This document shows positions 1 through 8,352 of a DNA stretch of 64,000 nt, one piece after another (position 1 is the first letter of the stretch; the number at the start of each line of letters is the position of its first letter). The stretch is from Candidatus Pantoea edessiphila (GTDB lineage: Bacteria; Pseudomonadota; Gammaproteobacteria; Enterobacterales; Enterobacteriaceae), in contig NZ_PDKT01000005.1 of assembly GCF_002933315.1 (NCBI RefSeq), positions 1 to 64,000 of the forward strand, written 5' to 3'. The translations under genes and the position numbers were made by a program. The notes under the pieces were generated by a model, which saw only the letters and a list, made by a program, of their open reading frames with translations, was not told where the DNA came from and made no database searches.

Positions 1-44
1 AACAAGGTAACCGTAGGGGAACCTGCGGTTGGATCACCTCCTTA
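1..44 (+). rRNA. rrs: 16S ribosomal RNA, 3' end (partial)
   Basis: The first 44 bases match the conserved 3' terminus of bacterial 16S rRNA, including the helix 45 region and the anti-Shine-Dalgarno tail ACCTCCTTA that ends at position 44. The gene enters from outside the window. The intact anti-SD agrees with the GGAG/AAGGA ribosome binding sites before many genes here. No spacer tRNA and no 23S follows: the next gene, rnhA, lies on the other strand about 80 bases away, so this 16S copy appears separated from 23S/5S. Confidence 0.97.
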
Positions 45-122
45 TATTTATAAAATACTTTTCTACGTAGTATCTACATAAATTGTCTGATAATATGTTA
101 TTGTTTGTTTAGATGTTTTGAC

Positions 123-590
123 TTATTTAATTTTAAAATAGCCTGAATCGTAATAAATTGGATTTTTTGCTACTTTGCGAGCTAATAGATCACAACGGTT
201 ATTTTCTGAATGATTTGAATGACTTTTAATCCATTTCCATTGAATGTTATGATAATTAATTGCAGTATCTAGACGTTTCCAAAGATCTATATTTTTAACT
301 AGTTTTCTATTAGTAGTTTTCCAATTGTGTTTTTTCCAATAATGAATCCAATTGGTAATACCGTAACGTACATATTGACTATCAGTGCTTAATGATATTT
401 TATATGGTTGTTTTAATGTTTCTAGTGATATAATAGTTGCCATAAGTTCCATTCTATTGTTTGTAGTAAAATAATAACCAGCACTAAAAATTTCTTCATA
501 ACAATTATATTTTAAAATAAAAGCATAACCTCCAGGCCCAGGATTTTTAAGACAAGATCCGTCTGTAAAGATTTCTATTTCTTTATACAT
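123..590 (-). CDS. rnhA: Ribonuclease HI
   Basis: Cleaves the RNA strand of RNA-DNA hybrids, removing R-loops and primers in the cytoplasm. At 155 residues it has the E. coli length. All catalytic positions are visible with E. coli numbering: Asp10 (FTDGSC), Glu48 (NNRMEL), Asp70 (STDSQYV) and Asp134 (NRCDLLAR), with the flexible-loop His124. It is divergent from dnaQ with a 57-base gap, the enterobacterial arrangement. Its 3' end faces the 3' end of the 16S gene. Identification is secure from family knowledge and the residues seen. Confidence 0.97.
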   Translation of the reverse strand: MYKEIEIFTDGSCLKNPGPGGYAFILKYNCYEEIFSAGYYFTTNNRMELMATIISLETLKQPYKISLSTDSQYVRYGITNWIHYWKKHNWKTTNRKLVKNIDLWKRLDTAINYHNIQWKWIKSHSNHSENNRCDLLARKVAKNPIYYDSGYFKIK

Positions 591-647
591 TATTATAATA
601 TACTCTAATTAGTTATTTACGATAAAAATTTTTATATATGAGAATTT

Positions 648-1412
648 ATGACTATTATATGCAATCGTCAAATATTTTTAGATACTGAAACTACTGGCAT
701 CAATAAAAGTGGTATTTATTATGAAGGTCATAGGATAGTAGAAATTGGTGCTGTTGAAATTATTAATCGTCGTCCAACAGGTAATAATTTTCACAAATAT
801 TTAAATCCTGGTAGATCAGTAACGGATGAGTCATTTAAAATTCATGGTATTTCAAATGATTTTTTAACTAATAAACCGACTTTTAGTGAAATAGCTAAAG
901 AATTGATTGATTATATTCGTGGTGCTGAACTAATAATTCATAACGCATTATTTGATATTGATTTTATAAATCATGAATTATCTCAATTAAAATTGGATAT
1001 TAAGATCGAGAATATTTGTAATAATATTATAGATACTCTTAAAATGTCACGTAAATTATTTCCTGGTAAAAAAAATAGTCTTGATGCTTTATGTTTACGT
1101 TATAACATAAATACTAATAAACGTAAATTACATAGTGCAATACTAGACGCCCAGATGTTATCTGAAGTTTTTTTAATGATGACTAGTGGTCAATTATCTT
1201 TATCATTTGTGAATAAGGAAATTTTTTTTGAAAAAAAACATGTTAAAAATTTCAAACATGTTGCCAAAATTCCACCTTTGTTAGTTATTATGGCTAATGA
1301 AAAAGAAATGTTAAATCATGAAATGACTTTAGATTTAATAAAACAAAAAAGTGGTCTCTGTTTATGGAGAGGAGAATATAAAGTCACCATCAACAATAAT
1401 AGCTATGAATGA
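648..1412 (+). CDS. dnaQ: DNA polymerase III epsilon subunit (3'-5' proofreading exonuclease)
   Basis: Proofreading subunit of the replicative polymerase core. 254 residues, slightly longer than the 243 of E. coli. DEDDh exonuclease residues sit at E. coli positions: Asp12 and Glu14 (DTETTG), Asp103 (HNALFDID), His162 and Asp167 (LHSAILDA). The beta-clamp-binding segment at 182-187 (QLSLSF) is kept. The C-terminal part, which in E. coli binds the alpha subunit, is present but divergent and Lys-rich. Divergent from rnhA; in E. coli a tRNA-Asp follows dnaQ, but none is visible here. Confidence 0.96.
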   Translation: MTIICNRQIFLDTETTGINKSGIYYEGHRIVEIGAVEIINRRPTGNNFHKYLNPGRSVTDESFKIHGISNDFLTNKPTFSEIAKELIDYIRGAELIIHNALFDIDFINHELSQLKLDIKIENICNNIIDTLKMSRKLFPGKKNSLDALCLRYNINTNKRKLHSAILDAQMLSEVFLMMTSGQLSLSFVNKEIFFEKKHVKNFKHVAKIPPLLVIMANEKEMLNHEMTLDLIKQKSGLCLWRGEYKVTINNNSYE

Positions 1413-1761
1413 TTCTAAATCATACAATATCCCGTTTATTTCTTTCATGTTTATTTATAAAAACATTTATGCAAAAATTAACTTTCTTAAGTTTTAAATA
1501 ATAACATTTATTGATTTATATTGAATATTTTTATAACAATCAATGTTATTTTAACAAAACAAATATATTATTCCATAGGTGAATTTATAATATTTTATTG
1601 ATATAAAGATAATCTTAAGTTCATATTAGTAAAATACTAAGAGTTCTTTTTTAAAAATTAAAATTTATTACAAATTGTATAATAAATGTTATGTATCACG
1701 TTGGTATATTATTTGTAGTCATTGTAATTCAATAAACTTTTAGTTAGGAAGAAGTAATGTC
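1413..1761. other. Intergenic region, dnaQ to hpxA
   Basis: AT-rich, without a supportable ORF or tRNA. The only candidate signal is a possible promoter near its right end (separate entry). It marks the left border of the hpx island. Confidence 0.6.
1701..1728 (+). promoter_or_regulatory. Possible sigma-70 promoter for hpxA-hpxB
   Basis: TTGGTA at 1701-1706 and TGTAAT at 1723-1728 with a 16-base spacer lie about 33 bases before hpxA; the -10 matches consensus at five of six positions, the -35 at four. In DNA this AT-rich such matches arise easily, so this is a weak call. Confidence 0.25.
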
Positions 1762-2496
1762 ATGAAATTAATTCAAGTAATTAATCCGAATACTAACAAA
1801 GATGTTACCAAATTTATTAATCAAATAGCTAATAAATTTAAATCAAATTACATTAATATTTCTGTAGTTTCACCAAATATAGGAGGGGTAACATCAATTG
1901 AAGGAAATTTTGATGGAACAATTGCCTCCATAGGTATATTAGATCAAATAAAAAATGGTAAATTGCAAGGTGCTCATGGTCATGTTATAGCCTGTTTTGG
2001 TGATCCAGGTTTACTTGCATCACGTGAAATAGCTATAGGACCTGTAATTGGAATGGCTGAAGCAGCTATGCATGTTGCTACATTGATAGCAACTAGATTT
2101 TCTATAATAACAACATTGCCACGCACAGTAATGATTATTAGACATTTATTACAACAATATGGATTTACAAAATATTGTGCTGCAATACATAATATTAATT
2201 TTTCAGTATTAGAATTAACTAAAAATAAAGAGCAAGCAAAAGAAAAAATAATGAAATATTGTATAGAGTCAAAAAATAATGATAGTGTTGGAGCTATTAT
2301 TTTAGGTTGTGCTGCTATGTCTGATTTATCATCTACACTAACAAAAGAACTTGAATTACCAATTATAGATGGTATTAGTGCTGCAATTAGTATTGTTGAA
2401 TCACTAATTAAATTGGGTTTCAATACAAGTAAGCATGGTGATTTAGATTTTCCTTCAAAAAAGGAATTGAGTGGTATATTTAAAAATTTTTATTAA
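1762..2496 (+). CDS. hpxA: Allantoin racemase (Asp/Glu/hydantoin racemase family), HpxA-like
   Basis: Probably interconverts (R)- and (S)-allantoin so that both enantiomers reach the stereospecific allantoinase. 244 residues, the family length. The two catalytic cysteines of the Asp/Glu/hydantoin racemase fold are visible as Cys78 (HVIACFGDPG) and Cys183 (ILGCAAMSD); the N-terminal strand IQVINPNT is typical. It is followed 33 bases later by the allantoinase gene on the same strand, as in the Klebsiella hpxAB pair, which is why allantoin rather than another hydantoin is the likely substrate. Fold assignment is firm; substrate is inferred from context. Confidence 0.87.
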   Translation: MKLIQVINPNTNKDVTKFINQIANKFKSNYINISVVSPNIGGVTSIEGNFDGTIASIGILDQIKNGKLQGAHGHVIACFGDPGLLASREIAIGPVIGMAEAAMHVATLIATRFSIITTLPRTVMIIRHLLQQYGFTKYCAAIHNINFSVLELTKNKEQAKEKIMKYCIESKNNDSVGAIILGCAAMSDLSSTLTKELELPIIDGISAAISIVESLIKLGFNTSKHGDLDFPSKKELSGIFKNFY

Positions 2497-2529
2497 TTTA
2501 TTTACTTAAATATTAACAAAAAATTTATT

Positions 2530-3483
2530 ATGAATAATAAAATAAAAAACAAAAAACAAACTTTTGATCAAGATTATCCTCGTGATTTGATTGGCTATGC
2601 ATCTAATCCACCTTTTGCTGATTGGCCACAAAAGGCCTACATAGCAGTACAATTTGTTTTAAATTATGAGGAAGGTGCTGAAAGTCATATATTACATGGT
2701 GATGATTGTTCTGAAAAATTCCTTTCTGATCTTATTAGTACTGATAGTTACACAGATCGCCATATGTCCATAGATTCACTTTATGAGTATGGTTCACGTG
2801 TTGGATTTTGGAGAATTCATAATGAATTTCAACAACGAGGATTACCATTAACAATATTTGGAGTATCTATGGCTTTAGCTAGGAATCATGAGGTAGTTAA
2901 AGCAATAAAAGAAGCTAATTATGATATAGTAAATCATGGATGGAGATGGATTAATTATCAAAAAATAGATATTGAAACCGAACGTAAACATATTAATAAA
3001 TCTATTGAAATATATTTTGATCTATTTGGAAAGTTCCCAACTGGTTGGTATACTGGCAGAGATAGTCCAAATACGCGTAATTTATTAGTAGAACAAGGCG
3101 GATTTACTTATGATAGTGATTACTATGGAGATGATTTACCTTTTTGGATATATATAAAATGTCACAATAATACTTTAAAAAAACACTTAATTATTCCTTA
3201 TACATTGGAATGTAATGATATGCGTTTTACATTACCACAAGGATTTAGTAATGCTGAACATTTTTTTATTTATTTAAAAGATACATTTGATATTTTATAT
3301 ACAGAAGGTAAAACTACACCTAAAATGATGTCGATAGGTATGCACTGCAGAATATTAGGTAGACCAGGAAAATTTAACGCATTAAAAAAATTTCTAGATT
3401 ATATTCAGCATTATAAGTATGTATGGATTTGTACCCGTCAACAAATTGCAGACCACTGGATTAATATGCATTCTTGTTTTTGA
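2530..3483 (+). CDS. hpxB: Allantoinase, polysaccharide-deacetylase-like (PuuE/HpxB type)
   Basis: Hydrolyses allantoin to allantoate. 317 residues, matching the metal-independent PuuE class rather than the roughly 450-residue metal-dependent AllB class. Characteristic stretches: YPRDLIGY at the N terminus, YEYGSRVGFWR, the NHGWRW motif of the deacetylase-like barrel, and GWYTGRDSPNTR. Encoded just after the racemase, probably co-transcribed. It converges on hpxY with a 55-base gap. PuuE-type enzymes are known from pseudomonads and from the Klebsiella hpx cluster. Confidence is high because all flanking genes belong to the same pathway. Confidence 0.92.
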   Translation: MNNKIKNKKQTFDQDYPRDLIGYASNPPFADWPQKAYIAVQFVLNYEEGAESHILHGDDCSEKFLSDLISTDSYTDRHMSIDSLYEYGSRVGFWRIHNEFQQRGLPLTIFGVSMALARNHEVVKAIKEANYDIVNHGWRWINYQKIDIETERKHINKSIEIYFDLFGKFPTGWYTGRDSPNTRNLLVEQGGFTYDSDYYGDDLPFWIYIKCHNNTLKKHLIIPYTLECNDMRFTLPQGFSNAEHFFIYLKDTFDILYTEGKTTPKMMSIGMHCRILGRPGKFNALKKFLDYIQHYKYVWICTRQQIADHWINMHSCF

Positions 3484-3538
3484 TAAAAAACAAATGTTAA
3501 CAATTATACATCAGCATATTATTCAAACTAAAAATTTT

Positions 3539-4942
3539 TTATATTGTTTTATCATTTATACTTATTTGTGGCATAGTTAATCCTTGTTTTTCTAAAAAAT
3601 ATGCCGCACGTAAGGTTATTTCTTCTTTAAATGGAGCAGCAATTAGTTGAATGCCGACTGGTAGTCCATTTTGTGTTTTAAATGGGACAGTACAAACGGG
3701 CAAGCCTAAAAAGGAAATAGGTTGTGTTAACATACCAATACTAGATTTTGCTGGTAAAATATGCCCTTTAATATTAATATCTAGCTGACCTATATTAATT
3801 GCAGTACATGGTGTTGCTGGAGCAATGAATATATCAAAATGTTTAAAAAGAGGTAGCACTTGCTGTTGAAAATATCGACGAAAACGTTGTGCTTGTATAT
3901 ACCAATGACTTGGTATAATTGCTCCAGCTAATAAACGTTCACGTGAATTGTGTTCGAATTTTTCCGGTATTTGACGTAATGCGGGTAAATATTGATTACC
4001 ACTTTCTCCAGCTGTTATTATAAATGCAGCAGAACGTGCTAATTCAGTTTCTGGAATCACTATCTCATCATTTGATTGTAATGCTTTACTTGCAATAAGC
4101 ATTACCTTATAAACATCTTCATTACACCAATATGAAAAAAAACCTCCCAATGTAGCACATCTTAATTTTTTGTTGTATTTTTTTAAATGTAATAAAGTTT
4201 TTATTATAGGATAATCAGCCTGAAATGGGTCTTTAATATCTATCCCTTGTATATAATCATATACAATAGCTAAATCTTCTGCTCTGCGTGCAAATAAACC
4301 TATGTGATCTAAACTAGGAGCAAAAGTATGTACTCCACTACGAGATAATCTTCCAAAAGTAGGTTTTAGTCCAAAAATACCACATAATGAAGCGGGTACT
4401 CGAACCGAACCATTAGTATCGGTACCCAATGAAAAATGAATTAACCCTGCTGCTACGGCAGCAGCAGAACCACCAGAAGAACCACCTGCTATAAGTTTTA
4501 AATTATGTGGATTATGTGTAGTACCGTAATAACTATTTTCTGTAGTAAATCCATAAGCATAAGCATCCATATTTAACATGCCGGAAAGCATTGCACCTGA
4601 ACTTGATAATTTAGATATAACCCAAGCATCATCTTGAGCTACAGGATGAGTGATAAATATACTGGCACCAGATATCGTAGTATATCCAGATACGTCAAAT
4701 ATGTTTTTAACAGCGTAAGGAATACCAGATAATAATGTTAATTTTTTACCTGTTTTATGTTTTTGATTTACTATTTTAGCCTCTTTTAAAATACGTTTTT
4801 TAGTAATTTCAGTCCAAGCATTTAATATTGGGTTATACTCTCGTATCATTTCGATAGTTTTATTTGCAATTTCATTTACACTGATATCACCATTCTGAAT
4901 TGCACTATTTAAATTTAAAATTGACATGTTATTTAACTTCAT
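3539..4942 (-). CDS. hpxY: AtzE-type amidase of the hpx cluster (HpxY)
   Basis: Amidase-signature hydrolase, 467 residues. The Ser-cisSer-Lys triad is complete: Lys79 (YAVKNIFD), Ser155 (GGSSGGS) and nucleophile Ser179 (TNGSVRVP), the last two 24 residues apart as usual for the family. It overlaps hpxX by 4 bases (stop/start ATGA), implying translational coupling. In Klebsiella hpxW-X-Y-Z form one operon in purine degradation; the exact substrate of HpxY is not established to my knowledge. By analogy with the AtzE-AtzG 1-carboxybiuret hydrolase it may act on a carboxylated urea derivative such as oxalurate (inference). It is too short for allophanate hydrolase, and GatA is unlikely given the context. 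Confidence 0.87.
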   Translation of the reverse strand: MKLNNMSILNLNSAIQNGDISVNEIANKTIEMIREYNPILNAWTEITKKRILKEAKIVNQKHKTGKKLTLLSGIPYAVKNIFDVSGYTTISGASIFITHPVAQDDAWVISKLSSSGAMLSGMLNMDAYAYGFTTENSYYGTTHNPHNLKLIAGGSSGGSAAAVAAGLIHFSLGTDTNGSVRVPASLCGIFGLKPTFGRLSRSGVHTFAPSLDHIGLFARRAEDLAIVYDYIQGIDIKDPFQADYPIIKTLLHLKKYNKKLRCATLGGFFSYWCNEDVYKVMLIASKALQSNDEIVIPETELARSAAFIITAGESGNQYLPALRQIPEKFEHNSRERLLAGAIIPSHWYIQAQRFRRYFQQQVLPLFKHFDIFIAPATPCTAINIGQLDINIKGHILPAKSSIGMLTQPISFLGLPVCTVPFKTQNGLPVGIQLIAAPFKEEITLRAAYFLEKQGLTMPQISINDKTI

Positions 4943-5124
4943 GCTTTATACACTCCTGCAATAGACAAACGATCTTCTAATGGAAATGACATTAAAGGAC
5001 TAGCAATATATTCAATGTATTTCATTTGTTTTATTAATTCAGAACGAATTGATTCATCTAAATTTAAATTCATTAAATATTCCATTTGAATTATATAATT
5101 TTTCCAATTGATATTATTATTCAT
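4939..5124 (-). CDS. hpxX: HpxX, AtzG-like small amidase partner (DUF4089)
   Basis: Small 61-residue protein of the DUF4089/AtzG-like type, a GatC-like helical partner that binds an amidase. The C-terminal extension with PLEDRLSIAGVYKA matches the family pattern of a Pro-rich segment ending in V-[FY]-x-[AP]. It lies between hpxW (36 bases upstream) and hpxY (4-base overlap), the Klebsiella gene order. Probably needed to stabilise HpxY (inference from AtzG). Keeping such a small partner gene in a reduced genome argues that the HpxY complex is functional. Confidence 0.85.
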   Translation of the reverse strand: MNNNINWKNYIIQMEYLMNLNLDESIRSELIKQMKYIEYIASPLMSFPLEDRLSIAGVYKA

Positions 5125-5160
5125 TATTGAATCCTAAATTAAAAAATTATTTTTTTATTT

Positions 5161-6756
5161 CTAAAAACCTGAAGCACTACCATTACAACGTGGATCACTA
5201 GCTCCTTCTAATATACCGTTATTATGACGTACTATAGCTCCAGCATGACCAACTTCTTCACTAAAAGCAGGTAAGATTTCTATTTTATGACCTAAATATT
5301 CTAATTTTTTTACTGTATTCAATCCAAAACGTTTCTCTATTTTTAAAGAATCTGAAGAGTCTCCCCATGTTCTTCCAAATATCCACCTTGGCATAGTTAT
5401 TGATTTTTGAAGTTGAATATTTTGAATTACATATCTAGCAAAGATAGTTGCTTGAATTTGAGGTTGACCATCACCACCCATTGAACCATAAACTATAATA
5501 CGATTATCATGAAGTCTGGCAGCTGCTGGACTCAATGTATGAAATGGCTTTTTACCAGGAATTAATGATAGGATATGTTTAGGGTTAAGACTGAATGCAA
5601 CACCACGATTATGCCAAATGATACCTGTATTTGGTATCACTACTCCACTGCCAAATTCATGATAAATACTTTGAATGAATGATACAGCTAGACCTTCTTT
5701 ATCTATTGCGCCCATCCATACCGTATCATTAGGATAATATCCTCTATGATTCCAAATTGAAGCTTTTTTATCATCGATTTGATTAGCTAAGTTAATAAGA
5801 TTTTCTTTACTAAGAAAAGTTTGAATATTTTTAATCATATATCTAGGATCTGTAATGTACTTGTTACGCAATACAAACGCTTTTTTCGTTGCTTCTACAA
5901 TTCTATGTATTGTTTGTATTTTATCAGCATTAACCATATCTAATTGATCAATGATTCCTAAAATTAATAAAGATGCTAATCCTTGCGTTGGTGGCATGGT
6001 GTTCCATATTATCCCTTTGCTATGAGAAATATGAAATGGTGTATATCTCAAAGCATGATGTTGTTCAAGATCTTGAAGTGTAATTGGTATTTTAAGTTTT
6101 GACATTTGTTTTGCTAAGTAACGAGATAAATTCCCACGATAAAAAGTATCAATACCTTCTTCAGATATTTGTTTTAGTGTTCTTGCCAATTCTGGTTGTA
6201 AAAAACGACTGCCAACCTTAGGTATTTCTCCTTTAGATAAAAAAGTTTTAGCAAAACCAGGTTGTTTTTTTAGTTCTATAATTTTCATTTTAGTAGCATT
6301 AAATTGTGATGTAGTTACTGGTATTCCATCAATAGCATATATAATTGCATCATTTAATAAACTTGATAATGATATTAATTTAGATTTTTTTTTAAATTCT
6401 GAAGAAATACAAAGTGCTTCTTTCCAACCACTTAAAGTACCAGCTACCGTCAATGCTGCTTTTATTCCACGATTTGGAATAACAGAACAATTATTGTAAA
6501 AATTAATATTAGCTAAAGAACCGGCAGCACCACTTGCATCAATAGCTATTGGTTTACCTTGAGGAGGAACTATTAACCAAAAACCATCTCCACCTAATCC
6601 ATTCATATGCGGATAGACAACCGACATAGTTGCAGCTGCGGCAACTATAGCTTCAATTGCATTACCACCTTCTTTTAATATTGTTAGTGCTGTTCCACTT
6701 GCTAGATGGTGAGGAGTAACTACCATACCCAATGAAGACATATTACTATAAATCAT
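5161..6756 (-). CDS. hpxW: Oxamate amidohydrolase proenzyme (gamma-glutamyltransferase family), HpxW
   Basis: Ntn-hydrolase of 531 residues related to gamma-glutamyltransferase; the Klebsiella homologue splits oxamate into oxalate and ammonia. It should self-cleave before a nucleophilic threonine, here Thr345 (YPNDTVWMGAID), leaving a large N-terminal and a small C-terminal subunit. The N-terminal GGNAIEAIVAA and GLGGDGFW segments and the C-terminal GSMGGDGQPQ are typical of the family. No signal peptide is visible, unlike periplasmic GGT, which supports a cytoplasmic role. First gene of hpxW-hpxX-hpxY; plain GGT is a less likely reading because of the operon and the NDT nucleophile context. 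Confidence 0.9.
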   Translation of the reverse strand: MIYSNMSSLGMVVTPHHLASGTALTILKEGGNAIEAIVAAAATMSVVYPHMNGLGGDGFWLIVPPQGKPIAIDASGAAGSLANINFYNNCSVIPNRGIKAALTVAGTLSGWKEALCISSEFKKKSKLISLSSLLNDAIIYAIDGIPVTTSQFNATKMKIIELKKQPGFAKTFLSKGEIPKVGSRFLQPELARTLKQISEEGIDTFYRGNLSRYLAKQMSKLKIPITLQDLEQHHALRYTPFHISHSKGIIWNTMPPTQGLASLLILGIIDQLDMVNADKIQTIHRIVEATKKAFVLRNKYITDPRYMIKNIQTFLSKENLINLANQIDDKKASIWNHRGYYPNDTVWMGAIDKEGLAVSFIQSIYHEFGSGVVIPNTGIIWHNRGVAFSLNPKHILSLIPGKKPFHTLSPAAARLHDNRIIVYGSMGGDGQPQIQATIFARYVIQNIQLQKSITMPRWIFGRTWGDSSDSLKIEKRFGLNTVKKLEYLGHKIEILPAFSEEVGHAGAIVRHNNGILEGASDPRCNGSASGF

Positions 6757-7119
6757 TATTTTTTATTTTATTAAATAACTAATATATTCACTGTAAACTA
6801 AAAATATTTTTTTTAGAAGTAAATATATATAAAACATAGTATTTATTTTATATATATTTATTATTTTTTAAATAATAATTCTTAATTAGTGAATTATTTG
6901 GTGAATTATGATAATGGATTTATATGTAAGTTAGTAAAAAACTTTGTATAAACTAATTATTATTTTTAAAAAAATATAAAATCAAATCAATTCATTTTGT
7001 ATTTAGAACATTATATTTTATTGTAGTTAGTTAATATTAGTTTGTTTTGTAATTAATGATCATCACACAACATATTTCTAAAATATATACAATGATAAAT
7101 ATTTAACGGAAAACTAAAT
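6757..7119. other. Divergent intergenic region between hpxW and hpxJ
   Basis: Separates the hpxWXY (leftward) and hpxJK (rightward) operons, so it should hold both promoters. It is very AT-rich; many TATAAT-like strings occur and none stands out. No operator dyad and no regulator gene are visible. Confidence 0.55.
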
Positions 7120-8352
7120 ATGGATATCACTCAATACCAGCAAATTAATTCACCAAAACGTTTACTCATGGGACCAGGACCTATAAATGCAGATCCACGT
7201 GTTCTTCGTGCCATGTCAAGCCAATTAATAGGTCAATACGATCCTGCAATGACTAATTATATGAACGAAGTTATGATACTTTATCGTAATTTATTCCAAA
7301 CAGAAAATCGTTGGACTATGTTAATTGATGGAACATCAAGAGCAGGTATAGAATCTATTTTAATATCTACAATTCATCCAGGAGATAAAGTACTCATTTT
7401 AGTTTTTGGTAGATTTGGGCATTTACTATGTGAAATTGCGCGTCGTTGTCATGCAAAAATTTACACTATAGTAGTTCCTTGGGGAGAAATTATTATACCT
7501 GATAGAATAGAAGATTCTATAAAAAAAATTCAACCAAATTTACTACTTACAGTACATGGAGATACATCAACTACCATGTTACAACCTCTAAAAGATATAG
7601 GTACAGTATGTAAACAATATAATGTATTATTCTATGCTGATGCTACTGCATCATTAGGTGGTAATTTATTGGAAACTGATAAATGGAATTTAGATGCGGT
7701 ATCTGCCGGAATGCAAAAATGTCTTGGTGGTCCTTCAGGTACTTCACCTATTACTCTAAGTTCCAAAATAGAAAAAATAATTCGAAAAAGAAACTGCGTA
7801 GAAGAAGGTATTAGAACAGACAAGCATGAAAATGGCTGTAATGAAATGATATATTCCAATTATTTTGATCTTGGAATGATAATGGATTATTGGAGTCCGC
7901 AACGTCTTAATCATCATACTGAAGCCACTACAGCTCTTTATGGAGCTCGTGAATGTGCACGTATTATTTTACAAGAAGGACTTTATAATAATATTCTTCG
8001 TCATAAAATACATGGTGAGGCTATGTTAGAAGGAATAAAAGGCATGGGTTTAGAAATTTTTGGCAATATAAAATATAAAATGAACAATATTTTAGGAGTA
8101 AAAATTCCATCCAGTATTAATGGTGATCAAGTAAGAAAATTGATGCTAGAAGATTTCTCAATTGAGATAGGAACCTCTTTTGGTCCATTGGAAGGCAAAA
8201 TATGGCGTATCGGCACCATGGGTTATAATGCCCGAAAGGATTGTGTAATGCAAACTTTATCTGCATTAGATGCTGTATTGAATCATCTTGGATATCTTAC
8301 AGTACAAGGAGCTGCATTACAAGCTGCATGGAATTATTATGAGAATAAATAA
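7120..8352 (+). CDS. hpxJ: (S)-ureidoglycine-glyoxylate aminotransferase, HpxJ/PucG type
   Basis: Class V PLP aminotransferase, 410 residues. In purine catabolism the family transfers the amino group of (S)-ureidoglycine to glyoxylate, yielding oxalurate and glycine. The PLP lysine is Lys200 (SAGMQKCLGGPSG); FYADATAS carries the cofactor aspartate, and MGPGPINADPRVL at the N terminus is typical. Its stop overlaps the hpxK start by one base (TAATG), so amino transfer is coupled to ureidoglycine production. Alanine- or serine-glyoxylate aminotransferase is the main alternative by sequence alone; context favours ureidoglycine. Confidence 0.91.
   Translation: MDITQYQQINSPKRLLMGPGPINADPRVLRAMSSQLIGQYDPAMTNYMNEVMILYRNLFQTENRWTMLIDGTSRAGIESILISTIHPGDKVLILVFGRFGHLLCEIARRCHAKIYTIVVPWGEIIIPDRIEDSIKKIQPNLLLTVHGDTSTTMLQPLKDIGTVCKQYNVLFYADATASLGGNLLETDKWNLDAVSAGMQKCLGGPSGTSPITLSSKIEKIIRKRNCVEEGIRTDKHENGCNEMIYSNYFDLGMIMDYWSPQRLNHHTEATTALYGARECARIILQEGLYNNILRHKIHGEAMLEGIKGMGLEIFGNIKYKMNNILGVKIPSSINGDQVRKLMLEDFSIEIGTSFGPLEGKIWRIGTMGYNARKDCVMQTLSALDAVLNHLGYLTVQGAALQAAWNYYENK

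Noticed and set aside
1413..1761. tRNA-Asp expected after dnaQ from E. coli synteny
   Set aside because: No cloverleaf, T-arm consensus or GTC anticodon loop is readable in the gap.
1980..2423. 147-residue minus-strand ORF inside hpxA
   Set aside because: Shadow of the hpxA coding frame; hpxA has catalytic cysteines and pathway neighbours, the antisense frame has no recognisable motif.
3539..4942. Annotation as GatA or allophanate hydrolase
   Set aside because: Paired with a DUF4089/AtzG-like gene in an hpx operon, no gatB/gatC neighbours, and lacks the extra C-terminal domain of allophanate hydrolase.
5161..6756. Annotation as ordinary gamma-glutamyltransferase
   Set aside because: No signal peptide, Ntn threonine in an NDT context, and operon with hpxX-hpxY; oxamate amidohydrolase fits better.
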